NCBI GenBank assembly: GCA_002299885.1
Contig: DBOB01000002.1
Coordinates: forward strand, 124,298 to 188,297
DNA: 64,000 bases
Source: Sediminibacterium sp. UBA657
GTDB lineage: Bacteria; Bacteroidota; Bacteroidia; Chitinophagales; Chitinophagaceae
Reading direction: 5' to 3'
Shown: positions 36,033 to 45,706 of the stretch, piece after piece
Numbering within the stretch: the stretch's first letter is position 1
Layout: each line of letters begins with the position of its first letter
Made by a program: the position numbers and the translations under genes
Notes under the pieces: generated by a model
Seen by the model: the letters and a program-made list of their open reading frames with translations, nothing else
Told to the model about the DNA's origin: nothing
Database searches by the model: none

Positions 36033-36875
36033 TTATAATGACTTCAAGATCTCATCTGCAGATCTTACATAGTCCATATTTTTTGCTTCAGTCGCCATTT
36101 GCTTACAAGTTTCAGCACTTGCTTTTGCACCTTTTTTATCTTTCAATGCAACATGAATTCTTGCTTTTAATAAATGCAACCAATATGCTTTTGCATTTGC
36201 AGCAATTGCTTTATCCGCATATACCAATGCTTTGTTATAATCGTTGTCTAATTCTAAATAAAATGTTGCAGCAGATTGATACATATTCGGATTCACAGTT
36301 GCAGCAGCAGATGCAGCTTCTATTTGTGCACGAACTGCTGGTCTGATGTCTGTGCTAATAGGAATATTCACTTTTGTTTTGCCCCATTTCAAATAAATAG
36401 TGGCTGTTTGAGCAGTGATTGCGTCAATGCCAATTGTGAAAGTTTCTGTTGTACTTCCAGTTGTTTCTGGAGCCACTTTTAAACGAACCACATCTTCTGC
36501 TTCTTTGTAGTCAAAACTTCCCCAGCCTTTAGAATTGGTATTGAAAATAATTGTCCATTCTGAGGCACCTGGAATTGTAAATAAACCGTAAGAACCTGCT
36601 GGAAGGGTTTTACCTCCAATAGTCACAGGGTCAGAGAATGTTACTTTAGTTGCACCATTTGCACCTGTTCTCCAAACATCACCAATTGGGGCTAATAAAC
36701 TACCAGCACCAAAAACAGAACGACCTTTTAAACTAGGTCTTGAGTAAACGATTTCAATTTTACCTAATCCAAATTCTTGTGTTAAAGTTTGAGTTGGACT
36801 AGGAGCTGGCATTTTTACTTGCGCCATTGCCGTTAAACTCAAAAAGCTTCCAATTACAAAAAGTATCTTTTTCAT
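36033..36875 (-). CDS. Secreted DUF2911 protein with C-terminal TPR-like helices
   Basis: A 280-residue exported protein. The signal peptide (residues 1-18) ends at TAMAQ. DUF2911 follows (about 25-165; IEIVYSRPSLKGRSVFG, VWRTGANGATKVTFS, LPAGSYGLFTIPG), a Bacteroidota family of unknown function with a beta-sandwich appearance. The C-terminal part (about 175-280) has helical repeats (YNKALVYADKAIAANAKAYW) resembling TPR units. It is probably periplasmic. No partner gene is adjacent. Confidence 0.85.
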   Translation of the reverse strand: MKKILFVIGSFLSLTAMAQVKMPAPSPTQTLTQEFGLGKIEIVYSRPSLKGRSVFGAGSLLAPIGDVWRTGANGATKVTFSDPVTIGGKTLPAGSYGLFTIPGASEWTIIFNTNSKGWGSFDYKEAEDVVRLKVAPETTGSTTETFTIGIDAITAQTATIYLKWGKTKVNIPISTDIRPAVRAQIEAASAAATVNPNMYQSAATFYLELDNDYNKALVYADKAIAANAKAYWLHLLKARIHVALKDKKGAKASAETCKQMATEAKNMDYVRSADEILKSL

Positions 36876-36925
36876 ATGTCTTAATTTTGAACAACAAACC
36901 TAATTTATTTTAGGCGTTTATCATG

Positions 36926-37834
36926 TTATTTTTTTTGAAAGGCCGGGTGGAAACGATCCAAGGTATCCCTAAGGAAATCCCTATTGATATGGGTATAAAT
37001 CTCCGTGGTCGTAATGCTTTCATGGCCAAGCATCTCCTGAACAGCCCTCAGATCGGCGCCTCCTTCTACTAAATGCGTAGCGAAGCTATGACGAAGGCTA
37101 TGGGGGGAGATGGATTTTTTAATACCCGTTTTAAGGATAAGGTCTTTGATGATGTAAAAAATCATGACCCTACTTAGCCCTTTACCTCGGTTGTTTAGAA
37201 ACAAAATATCCTCACAGTTTTTTGCTGGTGTTTGATGTACCCTAATGGTGTCCTTGTATAATTTGATATACTTAATGGCATCAGATCCTATGGGTACTAA
37301 TCTTTCTTTATCGCCTTTACCAATCACCCTAATGAATCCAACGTCTAAATACAAACAAGATATTTTTAGCTGAATCGCTTCTGTGACTCTAAGTCCAGAA
37401 CTATACATCACTTCCAAAATGGCCTTATTCCTACCGCCTTCGGGTTTACTAAGGTCAATCTCGCCAATCATTTGTTCTATTTCTTCAAAGCTCAAAACAT
37501 CAGGTAGTTTTCTGCTTGTCTTTGGACTTGGTAATAAAGTAGTAGGGTTGATTGTACAAATTTGTTCAATTAAACAATATCTAAAAAAAGATTTAATACC
37601 GGATATAATTCTAGCCTGAGATGTAGCAGCCATGCCAATTTCACCAATGCTTTGAATGAAACCTTGTAAGTGCGTCATTTCAATATCTGCAGGGGTATGG
37701 ATTGTTTTAATTGGTTCTAAATAAGATGCTAATTTATCTATATCTCTCAAGTATGCTTCAACAGAATGCACACTCAATGATTTCTCTAATTGCAAGAAAG
37801 CTTTAAACCCTTTTTTATAGATATCCCAATTCAT
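36926..37834 (-). CDS. xerD: Tyrosine recombinase XerD
   Basis: Site-specific recombinase that resolves chromosome dimers at dif with XerC. It has an N-terminal SAM-like core-binding domain (about 5-90) and a catalytic domain with the full R-K-H-R-H-Y set: the Arg in SSGLRVTE, the Lys in GKGDKER, HSLRH, GHESI and the nucleophile Tyr in EIYTHI. The 302 residues and the context (not beside phage or integron genes) favour a housekeeping XerD over a mobile-element integrase. No dif site was recognised nearby. Confidence 0.9.
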   Translation of the reverse strand: MNWDIYKKGFKAFLQLEKSLSVHSVEAYLRDIDKLASYLEPIKTIHTPADIEMTHLQGFIQSIGEIGMAATSQARIISGIKSFFRYCLIEQICTINPTTLLPSPKTSRKLPDVLSFEEIEQMIGEIDLSKPEGGRNKAILEVMYSSGLRVTEAIQLKISCLYLDVGFIRVIGKGDKERLVPIGSDAIKYIKLYKDTIRVHQTPAKNCEDILFLNNRGKGLSRVMIFYIIKDLILKTGIKKSISPHSLRHSFATHLVEGGADLRAVQEMLGHESITTTEIYTHINRDFLRDTLDRFHPAFQKK

Positions 37835-37910
37835 TTGGTCAAAACTAGTTTAGGAAAAGATTTGATAATTCATTGATAAAGGGTTTATTTCGTATCTGAT
37901 TCAAAACCCT

Positions 37911-38420
37911 ATGCAAGTAAATTTAAGGTCATTTAAGCAGAAAGTTAAACTTAATGCAAAACAATTCAGATCCTTCTTAACAAAGATAGAAAAGAAAAAT
38001 CCCAAAAACCTTGACCAAATTACCGCAACATTAAGTACAGAAGTTTGGGCCGAAGTAGATTGCTTGTCTTGTGCGAATTGTTGTAAATCGATGAGCCCAA
38101 CTTTTACATCTACTGACATCAAAAGAATTGCAGCACATTTTGAAATAAAGCCTACTGAGTTTAAAGCAACTTGGTTAGAGTATGATAAAAAAGACAAGGA
38201 TTGGGTGAATGTTTCAAAACCTTGTCAGTTCTTGAATTTAAGTTCAAATATGTGTTCTATCTATGAGGTAAGACCGGCTGACTGCGCAGGTTTTCCGCAT
38301 TTAACAAAAAAGAAATTTGTAGAATACATTCATGTGCACAAACAGAATGTGGAGTATTGTCCTGCAACCTATAAGATGGTTGAAAAAATGTCAAAAATAG
38401 ACATCTTCAATAAAAAATAG
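37911..38420 (+). CDS. YkgJ-family cysteine cluster protein
   Basis: A 169-residue protein of the zinc- or iron-chelating YkgJ/CxxCxxCC family. Cysteines occur in DCLSCANCCKSM (about 53-61), PCQFL, NMCSIYEVRPADCAGFP (about 117-131) and VEYCPAT. The family is thought to bind a metal or Fe-S cluster; no reaction is established. Its last 30 bp overlap the convergent yraN gene. Confidence 0.85.
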   Translation: MQVNLRSFKQKVKLNAKQFRSFLTKIEKKNPKNLDQITATLSTEVWAEVDCLSCANCCKSMSPTFTSTDIKRIAAHFEIKPTEFKATWLEYDKKDKDWVNVSKPCQFLNLSSNMCSIYEVRPADCAGFPHLTKKKFVEYIHVHKQNVEYCPATYKMVEKMSKIDIFNKK

Positions 38421-38750
38421 ATCCCATTTATTTCCTGTGAATAATTGTATTGCAATTACATCAAATTGAAGCATCTTCCAAATAGGATGTTGGTATTGGA
38501 ATAAGGCCGCTGCATTTTTTAAGTGCTGCATCTTTATCGCATCAATATGCTGTTCTGGAAAACCATACGTAGACGACCTCCTTGTCTTCACTTCTATAAT
38601 ATGCAAGCAGTCTTCTTTACTTGCAATAATGTCAATTTCTAAATGTTTATAACGCCAATTTCTAAATAGGATGGTATAACCCATGCTTATTAGGTAGTCT
38701 GCAGCTTTATTTTCGCCTAAAAACCCAGTATCTTTGTTGTGTTGACTCAT
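38391..38750 (-). CDS. YraN family protein (UPF0102, endonuclease-like)
   Basis: A 119-residue protein of the YraN/UPF0102 family with a restriction-endonuclease-like fold: GFLGENKAADYLISMGY (about 8-24), NWRYKHLEIDIIAS (Asp), and HIIEVKTRRS (E-V-K, about 54-63). Its role is unknown, possibly nucleic-acid repair or processing. The frame extends to 38864 but would run over the manA start; the ATG at 38750 (MSQHNKDTG) is chosen. It overlaps the YkgJ gene tail-to-tail. Confidence 0.88.
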   Translation of the reverse strand: MSQHNKDTGFLGENKAADYLISMGYTILFRNWRYKHLEIDIIASKEDCLHIIEVKTRRSSTYGFPEQHIDAIKMQHLKNAAALFQYQHPIWKMLQFDVIAIQLFTGNKWDLFFIEDVYF

Positions 38751-38803
38751 TATAAGTGGATTTAAGTGATTAGAGTAAACAGGAAAATAGTTAAAAGGAA
38801 TAC

Positions 38804-40000
38804 ATGAATACAGCGTATAAATTACAAGGAATTCATAGGCATTACGAGTGGGGTGGTAGCGCATTCATTCCTCAGTTGATGCAGTTAGACAATACCATTG
38901 GTAAACCATTTGCTGAATATTGGATGGGGGCGCATCCTTCTGCACCTGCATTGGTAGCAACCTCCGAGGGCCAAAAGGCTTTAGATCAGATGATCCAAGA
39001 AAACAAAGCACATTTTTTGGGTAAAAACATTGCAGATCAATTTGGGACTTTACCTTATTTATTTAAAATTCTTGATGTAGAAAAAATGCTGAGTATTCAG
39101 GTACATCCTTCTAAGGAAAATGCTGAAAAAGGCTTTTTAAAAGAACAACTTGCAGGCTTACCTATTGATGCAGCACACAGAAATTATAAAGATCAAAATC
39201 ATAAGCCAGAAGTGATGGTGGCCTTAAGTGATTTTTGGTTATTACATGGCTTCATGCCTGTCAATGCACTCAAAGAAAGATTAGCTAATCTTGCCCCACT
39301 ACAATCATTATTAGATGTATTTGGTCTAGAGGATTATGCGGGCTTATATGGTCATTTTATGCGCCTTGACCAACCTGCAGCAGATAAAATATTAAAGCCT
39401 TTATTGGAAATTGCTGTGTATGAAGTTGCTGCTGGAAAAGTGGATAAATCGCATCCACATTGGTGGGCCAATAAATATTATGGAGGTAAGGTGCCAGTAT
39501 CCAATATTGACAAAGGCATCCTTTCTATCTATCTTTTAAATATTGTAAATGTGCCAAAATACCAGGGGGTATTTCAAGGAGCAGGACTTTTGCATGCTTA
39601 TTTAGAAGGGCAAAATATTGAATTGATGGCCAATAGCGATAATGTTTTAAGAGGCGGCCTAACCCCAAAGCATATTGATATCGAAGAGCTTCTTGAACAT
39701 ATAAAATTTGAGCCAACTTATCCCAACATTCTAAATGGGGATTTGAAAAATTCAAATGAGGTTCAATTCCCTTGTCCGGTACCCGATTTTGGTTTAACCA
39801 AAATCACCTTATCACAGGGGAAAGCTTACACAAACCAGACCAATTCCTTTGAAATGTTTTTAGTGATGCAAGGGGAGGTACATTTGGACGGGATAGACTT
39901 AAAAGCCGGTGAATTGGCTGCAGTCAAGGCTGGATCTACCTATCATATCCAATCAAGCGGGTCGGAAACGGCTGTAATTTTCAAATCTTTTGTGCCATAA
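38804..40000 (+). CDS. manA: Mannose-6-phosphate isomerase, class I
   Basis: Zinc enzyme interconverting fructose 6-phosphate and mannose 6-phosphate, feeding GDP-mannose and glycan synthesis. Class I motifs are present: YEWGGSAF and AEYWMGAHPSAP near the N-terminus, the zinc ligands in SIQVHPSKENAEKGF (about 98-112) and DQNHKPEVMVAL (Glu, about 126-137), and the LEGQNIELMANSDNVLRGGLTPKHID stretch (about 270). The 398-residue size is normal. It diverges from yraN across 53 bp. Confidence 0.93.
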   Translation: MNTAYKLQGIHRHYEWGGSAFIPQLMQLDNTIGKPFAEYWMGAHPSAPALVATSEGQKALDQMIQENKAHFLGKNIADQFGTLPYLFKILDVEKMLSIQVHPSKENAEKGFLKEQLAGLPIDAAHRNYKDQNHKPEVMVALSDFWLLHGFMPVNALKERLANLAPLQSLLDVFGLEDYAGLYGHFMRLDQPAADKILKPLLEIAVYEVAAGKVDKSHPHWWANKYYGGKVPVSNIDKGILSIYLLNIVNVPKYQGVFQGAGLLHAYLEGQNIELMANSDNVLRGGLTPKHIDIEELLEHIKFEPTYPNILNGDLKNSNEVQFPCPVPDFGLTKITLSQGKAYTNQTNSFEMFLVMQGEVHLDGIDLKAGELAAVKAGSTYHIQSSGSETAVIFKSFVP

Positions 40001-40093
40001 CCGAATTATACACATTTGAGGAAAATCAATCCTTCTTAAAACTAACCATTTATGTATATTTGTTTTTATAAATAATATTTTAAATAGCAACTG

Positions 40094-40660
40094 ATGAAAC
40101 TGAACAAAGAAATAGTGATTGCCTTAATTATAATGATTGTAACAAGTGCATTGTATAGAGTATTGCCAGGTAGACCATTTGGTTTTGCACCTCAAATTGC
40201 AATTGCTTTATTCAGTGGTTCATTGTTTGTAAAAAATAAACATTTTGCATTCTTGTTACCAATCGTTTCTATGTTTTTGTCCGATTTATTATACCAAGTT
40301 TTATATGTGAACTATTTAACAACCATTCAAGGCTTTTATGATGGTCAATGGCAGAACTATTTATTAATTGCTGCAACAGCAGTATTTGGATTTGGTTTAC
40401 AAACAAACAAAGTAAGCAAGTTCGCAGGTAATTTTATAGCTGCTCCAACTGTTTATTTCCTTGTTTCAAATTTCATGGTATGGGCAAGCTTTGGTGGTTA
40501 TCAACGTCCATTGACTGCTTCAGGTTTGTTTCAAACAATGGTAGACGGTTTGCCATTTTATGGATATAGTGTAGCAGGCACATTTGTTTTTGGTGCAGTG
40601 ATGTTTGGCGGATTAAAATTAATTGAGCCTAAATTAAAAGCGATTAAAGTTAAAAGCTAA
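40094..40660 (+). CDS. DUF6580-type membrane protein (putative transport component)
   Basis: A 188-residue polytopic protein with about five or six helices (7-24, 30-48, 53-75, 88-108, 115-133, 148-172). The loop LPGRPFGFAPQIAIALFSG after the first helix and SNFMVWASFGGY in the middle are typical of the DUF6580 group, which resembles substrate-specificity (S) components of ECF transporters. No ATPase or T-component is adjacent, so the substrate is unknown. A strong terminator follows. Confidence 0.7.
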   Translation: MKLNKEIVIALIIMIVTSALYRVLPGRPFGFAPQIAIALFSGSLFVKNKHFAFLLPIVSMFLSDLLYQVLYVNYLTTIQGFYDGQWQNYLLIAATAVFGFGLQTNKVSKFAGNFIAAPTVYFLVSNFMVWASFGGYQRPLTASGLFQTMVDGLPFYGYSVAGTFVFGAVMFGGLKLIEPKLKAIKVKS

Positions 40661-40676
40661 TTGTAGTAGATACTAA

Positions 40677-40717
40677 TAAAAAGCCGCTCCTTTCTTGTAA
40701 ATGAGCGGCTTTTTTAT
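40677..40717. terminator. Terminator between DUF6580 and rnhA
   Basis: The stem AAAAAGCCGCTC pairs with GAGCGGCTTTTT across a loop of about 13 nt, followed by Ts. With the A-run on its left it can act on both convergent genes. Confidence 0.85.
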
Positions 40718-40727
40718 GATTTATATT

Positions 40728-41198
40728 TTATTTCTTAGGATCTATTGCTTCATAAAATTCGTCCGTTTGCCAAGGGCCTGTATCCGCAGCCATAGTCGCT
40801 AACTCGTCACAACGATTGTTATAAGGGTTGTCGGCATGTCCTTTCACCCAATGAAATTTTACTTTGTATATTTTAGAAAGGGCATCAAAGGCTAGCCAAA
40901 GGTCTTTGTTCTTTTTGCCTCCTTTAAAGTCTGTTTTAATCCAATTATCTAACCACTTTTTTTCTACAGATTCAACTACGTATTTACTATCTGTGAATAC
41001 AAGAATCGGTAATTTTTTCGTCTTTAAAATTGAAATTGCTTTAATCACAGCCAATAGCTCCATTCTATTATTGGTGGTATGTCGATAGGCTTCGGCAATC
41101 TCTTTGACCTTATCGCCCCATATCAAAATGGCACCAAAACCACCTGGTCCTGGATTGCCTCTTGCCGAGCCGTCCGTATAGATAATTATTTTGTCCAT
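40728..41198 (-). CDS. rnhA: Ribonuclease HI
   Basis: Degrades the RNA strand of RNA-DNA hybrids. The catalytic D-E-D-D set is visible: Asp in IYTDGSARGNPGPGGFG, Glu in NNRMELLAVI, Asp in VFTDSKYV and Asp in NNRCDELATM, with the His of VKGHAD. The long frame to 41342 overlaps malQ; the ATG at 41198 (MDKIIIYTDGS) gives a standard 156 residues (a start 3 codons earlier is possible). It diverges from malQ. Confidence 0.95.
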   Translation of the reverse strand: MDKIIIYTDGSARGNPGPGGFGAILIWGDKVKEIAEAYRHTTNNRMELLAVIKAISILKTKKLPILVFTDSKYVVESVEKKWLDNWIKTDFKGGKKNKDLWLAFDALSKIYKVKFHWVKGHADNPYNNRCDELATMAADTGPWQTDEFYEAIDPKK

Positions 41199-41301
41199 TG
41201 ATCCCATTCTTGGTCGAAAGCAAGATACAATAATTTGATTAGTTAAGGCTATTTCATTGAATTTGTAATTATCTTTAGCGCCATTCGAAACAAGATTGAA
41301 T

Positions 41302-44007
41302 ATGATTGAAAAACTGAATTTCCATTTAAGATTTAAGACCAATTTTGGTCAAACTATTTACATTACTGGAAACCACCCTTTATTAGGCAATGGCAATATC
41401 GAAAAGGCTGTACCAATGGTTTATTTAAATGAAGACTATTGGGTCTTACATTTAGTAACAAAAGGATTATTGAAGGCCGAAACAATATGCTATAGTTATT
41501 TTATTCAAAATCAAGATGGAACTAGAATTTTTGATTGGGGTTCAGATAAATCCATAATCGTTGATCAGTTGGCCACAAAGGAATTGGTTTTGATTGATGC
41601 CTGGAATTTTACTGGGTATACTGATAATGCATTTTATACGGCTCCTTTTGCAAATGTGTTGTTACAAAGCAAGGGGCAACAAGTAAATCCAGACCATCCA
41701 AAAAATACAACCCATGTCTTTAAAGTGAAAGCACCTTTGCTAACTACAAATCAAACTATTTGTATCATAGGAGAGGCTAAGGAAATTGGTGGATGGGTTG
41801 CTAATAAAGCATTGCCATTAAATAAAATAATAAATCAACCTTATTTTGAGATTGCTTTAAATTTAAGCAAATGCGATTTTCCTTTGGTGTATAAGTTTGG
41901 TATTTATGATACGGAACTAAAAAAGTTTGTTGCATTTGAATCTGGCAACAATAGGGTATTGTATGAGCCAGTTAGTAAAAATAAGTTAGTTGTTGTCCAA
42001 GACGGATTTGCACAGGTAGGACACAATCAATGGAAAGGAGCAGGTGTTGCCATTCCTGTTTTTTCATTAAGATCTAAACAAAGCGTTGGTGTCGGAGAAT
42101 TTAGCGACATTAAATTATTGGCAGATTGGTCTAAAAAAATTGGTTTAAAATTAATTCAGCTATTGCCAATCAATGATACTACGGCAACACATTCTTGGAT
42201 GGACTCTTATCCTTATGCTGCCATTTCGGCTTTTGCTTTACACCCAATGTATATTCGTTTATCTGAATTGGTGGATGCTAATCAAATGCATTTAATTCAA
42301 GATGCAATGGATCAACAAATAGCATTGAATAATTTGACCGTAGTAGATTACGAAGCAGTACTAGCTGTGAAGTGGAAAGCATTAAAGGCGGTGTATGCTA
42401 TCAATGGGAAAAAAGATTTAGGGACAACTGCATTTAAACAATTTTTTAAGGACAATCAAACTTGGTTGGTACCTTATAGTGCATTTTCTTATTTAAGGGA
42501 TTTGCATGGGTCTGTAGATTTTAATGCTTGGCCTAGTTATGCTAAATTTAATGCAGCAGAAATTGACCAATTAGCAGATAGTAAATCCAAAACCTATTCC
42601 GAAATCGCTTTCTTTTATTTTGTACAATATCATTTACACCTTCAATTAAAAGCAGCTACTGATTATGCGCACGCACAGGGTGTTGTATTAAAAGGAGATA
42701 TACCAATTGGGGTTTATCGCTTTGGTGCAGACGCATGGCAGCATCCTCATTTATTTCATATGGATAAACAAGCTGGTGCGCCGCCAGATGATTTTGCCGT
42801 ATCTGGACAAAATTGGGGATTCCCTACATACAATTGGGATCAGATGGCAGCAGATGGTTTTGCTTGGTGGAAGTCTAGGTTTGATCAAATGAAATACTAT
42901 TTTGATGCATTCAGGATTGATCATATTTTAGGTTTCTTTAGAATTTGGAGTATTCCAATGCACGCTGTAGAAGGAATTTTGGGACATTTTGTTCCTGCGA
43001 TTCCAATTAGTATCAATGAATTGAATGCAAAAGGAATTGCTTTTGATCATTATCGATTCACGATGCCTTATATCAATGAAACTATTTTGTTTCAAGTTTT
43101 TGGTTATGATAATAATTATGTGAAGTCCAATTTCTTGGAATCAATAGGGGATGAACATTTTGCTTTGTTACCAGCATTTAAAACACAACGAGCTGTTGAA
43201 GCGCATTTTGAACAATTGGAACAGACAGCATTTAATGCTAAAATAAAACAAGGATTATACGATTTAATTTCGAATGTTATTTTGCTTGAGGGCGATCAGC
43301 CACAAACCTATCATTTCAGATTCAATATTGGACATACGAGCTCGTTTAATCATTTAAACAAAAGCACACAGAACAAATTACATGAATTGTATGATGACTA
43401 TTTCTTTAGGCGTCAGGATGCTGCTTGGGAAAAAGAAGCAATGAAAAAATTACCCATGTTAAAGCGCTCCACGAATATGTTGATTTGTGGCGAGGATCTA
43501 GGATTGGTTCCATCCTGTGTGCCACATGTGATGTATCAATTGGGGATGCTAAGTTTAGAGGTACAACGTATGCCAAAAGCAAATCATAAAACATTTTTCC
43601 ATCCGAATGATGCGCCATACTTAAGTGTGGTTACTCCTTCGTCACATGATACAAGTACAATAAGAGGATGGTGGGAGGAAGATCCTGCAAAGACCCAACA
43701 GTTTTATCAGTATGAAATGGGTCAACAAGGTAAAGCACCAGTCTATTGTGATGGATGGGTTAATAAAGCAATTTTATCACAACATTTATATTCTCCGGCT
43801 ATGTGGGCCATCTTCCAATTGCAAGATTTTATGGGTATTGATGAATCACTAAGAAGATCAGATCCAAATGAAGAACGCATTAATGTTCCAGCGAATCCCA
43901 AGCATTATTGGAGGTATAGAATGCATATCAATTTAGAACAGTTGATAGAGCAAGAACAATTTAATCAAGAATGGTTTCATTTGATACAAGCAAGTGGAAG
44001 AGCATAA
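41302..44007 (+). CDS. malQ: 4-alpha-glucanotransferase, DPE2-like with two N-terminal CBM20 domains
   Basis: Transfers glucosyl or maltosyl units between alpha-1,4-glucans. Two starch-binding CBM20-like domains (about 1-105 and 125-235; each with a NHPLLGN or GEAKEIGGW strand) precede the GH77 barrel. Catalytic residues are Asp540 (FRIDH), Glu731 (GEDLG) and Asp783 (SHDTS). The Asp540-Glu731 gap of 191 residues is much longer than in classic MalQ and matches the insertion of plant DPE2-type enzymes. The ATG at 41302 is chosen over a TTG two codons upstream. It probably works with the amylase, GlgB and sugar kinase of the 9.4-17.4 kb block. Confidence 0.92.
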   Translation: MIEKLNFHLRFKTNFGQTIYITGNHPLLGNGNIEKAVPMVYLNEDYWVLHLVTKGLLKAETICYSYFIQNQDGTRIFDWGSDKSIIVDQLATKELVLIDAWNFTGYTDNAFYTAPFANVLLQSKGQQVNPDHPKNTTHVFKVKAPLLTTNQTICIIGEAKEIGGWVANKALPLNKIINQPYFEIALNLSKCDFPLVYKFGIYDTELKKFVAFESGNNRVLYEPVSKNKLVVVQDGFAQVGHNQWKGAGVAIPVFSLRSKQSVGVGEFSDIKLLADWSKKIGLKLIQLLPINDTTATHSWMDSYPYAAISAFALHPMYIRLSELVDANQMHLIQDAMDQQIALNNLTVVDYEAVLAVKWKALKAVYAINGKKDLGTTAFKQFFKDNQTWLVPYSAFSYLRDLHGSVDFNAWPSYAKFNAAEIDQLADSKSKTYSEIAFFYFVQYHLHLQLKAATDYAHAQGVVLKGDIPIGVYRFGADAWQHPHLFHMDKQAGAPPDDFAVSGQNWGFPTYNWDQMAADGFAWWKSRFDQMKYYFDAFRIDHILGFFRIWSIPMHAVEGILGHFVPAIPISINELNAKGIAFDHYRFTMPYINETILFQVFGYDNNYVKSNFLESIGDEHFALLPAFKTQRAVEAHFEQLEQTAFNAKIKQGLYDLISNVILLEGDQPQTYHFRFNIGHTSSFNHLNKSTQNKLHELYDDYFFRRQDAAWEKEAMKKLPMLKRSTNMLICGEDLGLVPSCVPHVMYQLGMLSLEVQRMPKANHKTFFHPNDAPYLSVVTPSSHDTSTIRGWWEEDPAKTQQFYQYEMGQQGKAPVYCDGWVNKAILSQHLYSPAMWAIFQLQDFMGIDESLRRSDPNEERINVPANPKHYWRYRMHINLEQLIEQEQFNQEWFHLIQASGRA

Positions 44008-44022
44008 TTAAAACAAGTACAA

Positions 44023-45078
44023 GTGCAATTAGATTTTTGGGAACAAAGTTTACCTTTCGAATATCCTTTTACCATTTCAAATGGTAGAACAAAGACGCAT
44101 CAACATAGTTTGATGGTGCGCTTATCTTTGGGTAATTGGTCAGGCTTTGGAGAAGCCCCTGCTATTGTGTATTACAATGTTACAGTTGCAGATATGATGG
44201 CGCAGTTAGAAAAGCAAAGAAAATTAATTGAAAAATTTGCATTGATTGATCCTGAAAGATTTTGGCATTTTTTACACCATCTTTTTCCAAATGATCCATT
44301 TTTAGTTTGCGCATTGGATATGGCTGGATGGGATTTATGGGGCCAGATGAAAAAACAACCATTGCATCAATTATGGAATACCCAATGGGAAACTACTGGT
44401 TCAAAATTACCACCAATTTGTGATTACACTTTAGGGATTGATCCTATTGAAAAGATGGTACAAAAAATGGAAGCGCATCCTTGGCCTATTTATAAAGTGA
44501 AAGTAGGAACGGAATATGATATTGAAATGATTACTGCTTTAAGAAAGCATACCGACAAGCCAATTCGTGTAGATGCCAATGCAGGATGGACAACCGAAGA
44601 GGCACTCTTGAAAATTCCAGCTTTGGCGAATCTAGGCGTTGAATTGGTTGAACAGCCTTTAGCTAAAGATAATTGGGAGGGCATGGCACAATTAAAACAA
44701 CAAGCTATTTTGCCCTTGTTTGCAGATGAATCCTGTGTGAGTGAAAAAGATGTAGCTACTTGTGCCAATTATTTTGATGGCATCAATATAAAGTTGACAA
44801 AATGTAGTGGATTAACACCTGCATTACGAATGATCAAAGAAGCAGGTGCATTAGGTTTAAAAGTAATGATGGGTAGCATGAATGAATCTGTAATTGGTTC
44901 TGCTGCTATTGCACAATTTTTACCTCAATTAGATTATGTAGATATGGATGGCCCATTGTTAATGACTCAATTAAATGGAGTAGGATTGAATTATAGTTTT
45001 AACAATCAAAATGGAATGATTGAACCGTTAATGCACCCAGGATTAGGCGTTGCATTTAGAATGCCTTTTGATAAATAA
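44023..45078 (+). CDS. Dipeptide epimerase (enolase superfamily, L-Ala-D/L-Glu epimerase-like)
   Basis: Enolase-superfamily enzyme of the muconate-lactonizing subgroup, 351 residues, GTG start 15 bp after malQ. The KxK base motif is YKVKVG (about 158-163), the magnesium ligands are in RVDANAGW, VEQPL and FADESC, and the second lysine is in NIKLTKCSGL. This set fits L-Ala-D/L-Glu epimerases, which recycle murein peptides in many bacteria. Other dipeptide specificities are possible in this family. Confidence 0.85.
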   Translation: MQLDFWEQSLPFEYPFTISNGRTKTHQHSLMVRLSLGNWSGFGEAPAIVYYNVTVADMMAQLEKQRKLIEKFALIDPERFWHFLHHLFPNDPFLVCALDMAGWDLWGQMKKQPLHQLWNTQWETTGSKLPPICDYTLGIDPIEKMVQKMEAHPWPIYKVKVGTEYDIEMITALRKHTDKPIRVDANAGWTTEEALLKIPALANLGVELVEQPLAKDNWEGMAQLKQQAILPLFADESCVSEKDVATCANYFDGINIKLTKCSGLTPALRMIKEAGALGLKVMMGSMNESVIGSAAIAQFLPQLDYVDMDGPLLMTQLNGVGLNYSFNNQNGMIEPLMHPGLGVAFRMPFDK

Positions 45079-45082
45079 TGAT

Positions 45083-45673
45083 ATGACACCAGAACGTACC
45101 CAAAAATTATTAAAAGTCTTGCATCAACGTCAATCAAATTTGACCTTGATCATGGAGAATGTACAAGATCCACATAATATCTCTGCAGTGCTAAGAACCT
45201 GTGATGCCGTGGGTATACAAGAAGTATATGTATTGAGCACCGAATTACCTAGGTATAAACATTTTGGCTATAAAAGCAGCAGCAGTGCTATTAAGTGGTT
45301 AACCATTCATGAATACGATGACGTTCATAAATGTGTAACGGATGTACGTAAAAAATTCAAAACCATTTTAACCACCCATTTATCAAGCGATGCGATTGAT
45401 TTACATTCGATTGATTTTACTCAGTCGATAGCACTTGTTTTTGGCAATGAACATGATGGAGTCTCAGAAACACTTCGTGGACTGGCAGATGGTAATTTTA
45501 TTATCCCACAAATGGGGATCATACAAAGTTTAAATATATCTGTGGCCTGTGCGGTGACCATATATGAAGCAATGCGACAAAAAAGAAACGCAGGTCATTA
45601 TGACGCATGTAGTTTGCCTGCAGAACAACTCGCTCAACTAAAAACAGAATGGGGATTTGATGAAGCGGAATAA
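45083..45673 (+). CDS. trmH: tRNA (guanosine-2'-O-)-methyltransferase TrmH
   Basis: SPOUT-family enzyme that methylates the ribose of G18 in tRNA. The protein aligns by eye with E. coli TrmH throughout: RQSNLTLIMENVQDPHNISAVLRTCDAVG (motif 1), LVFGNEHDGVSE (motif 2) and IIPQMGIIQSLNISVACAVTIYEAMRQ (motif 3, with the knot), then NAGHYD. The frame begins at 45050, but the ATG at 45083 (MTPERTQKLLKVL) clears the epimerase gene. It gives 196 residues, a little shorter than the E. coli form at the C-terminus. Apparent operon with malQ and the epimerase. Confidence 0.92.
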   Translation: MTPERTQKLLKVLHQRQSNLTLIMENVQDPHNISAVLRTCDAVGIQEVYVLSTELPRYKHFGYKSSSSAIKWLTIHEYDDVHKCVTDVRKKFKTILTTHLSSDAIDLHSIDFTQSIALVFGNEHDGVSETLRGLADGNFIIPQMGIIQSLNISVACAVTIYEAMRQKRNAGHYDACSLPAEQLAQLKTEWGFDEAE

Positions 45674-45706
45674 TTTCTTCAAATTGTACTTTAATCTTTC
45701 CGAGCC

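Noticed and set aside
36926..37834. Mobile-element integrase near tRNA-Leu(GAG)
   Set aside because: The protein is a standard-length XerD with a housekeeping context. No phage or plasmid genes, direct repeats of the tRNA end or cargo genes lie between it and the tRNA.
38391..38750. Restriction-modification component (YraN nuclease-like protein)
   Set aside because: YraN is a nearly universal bacterial gene with no methylase partner here.
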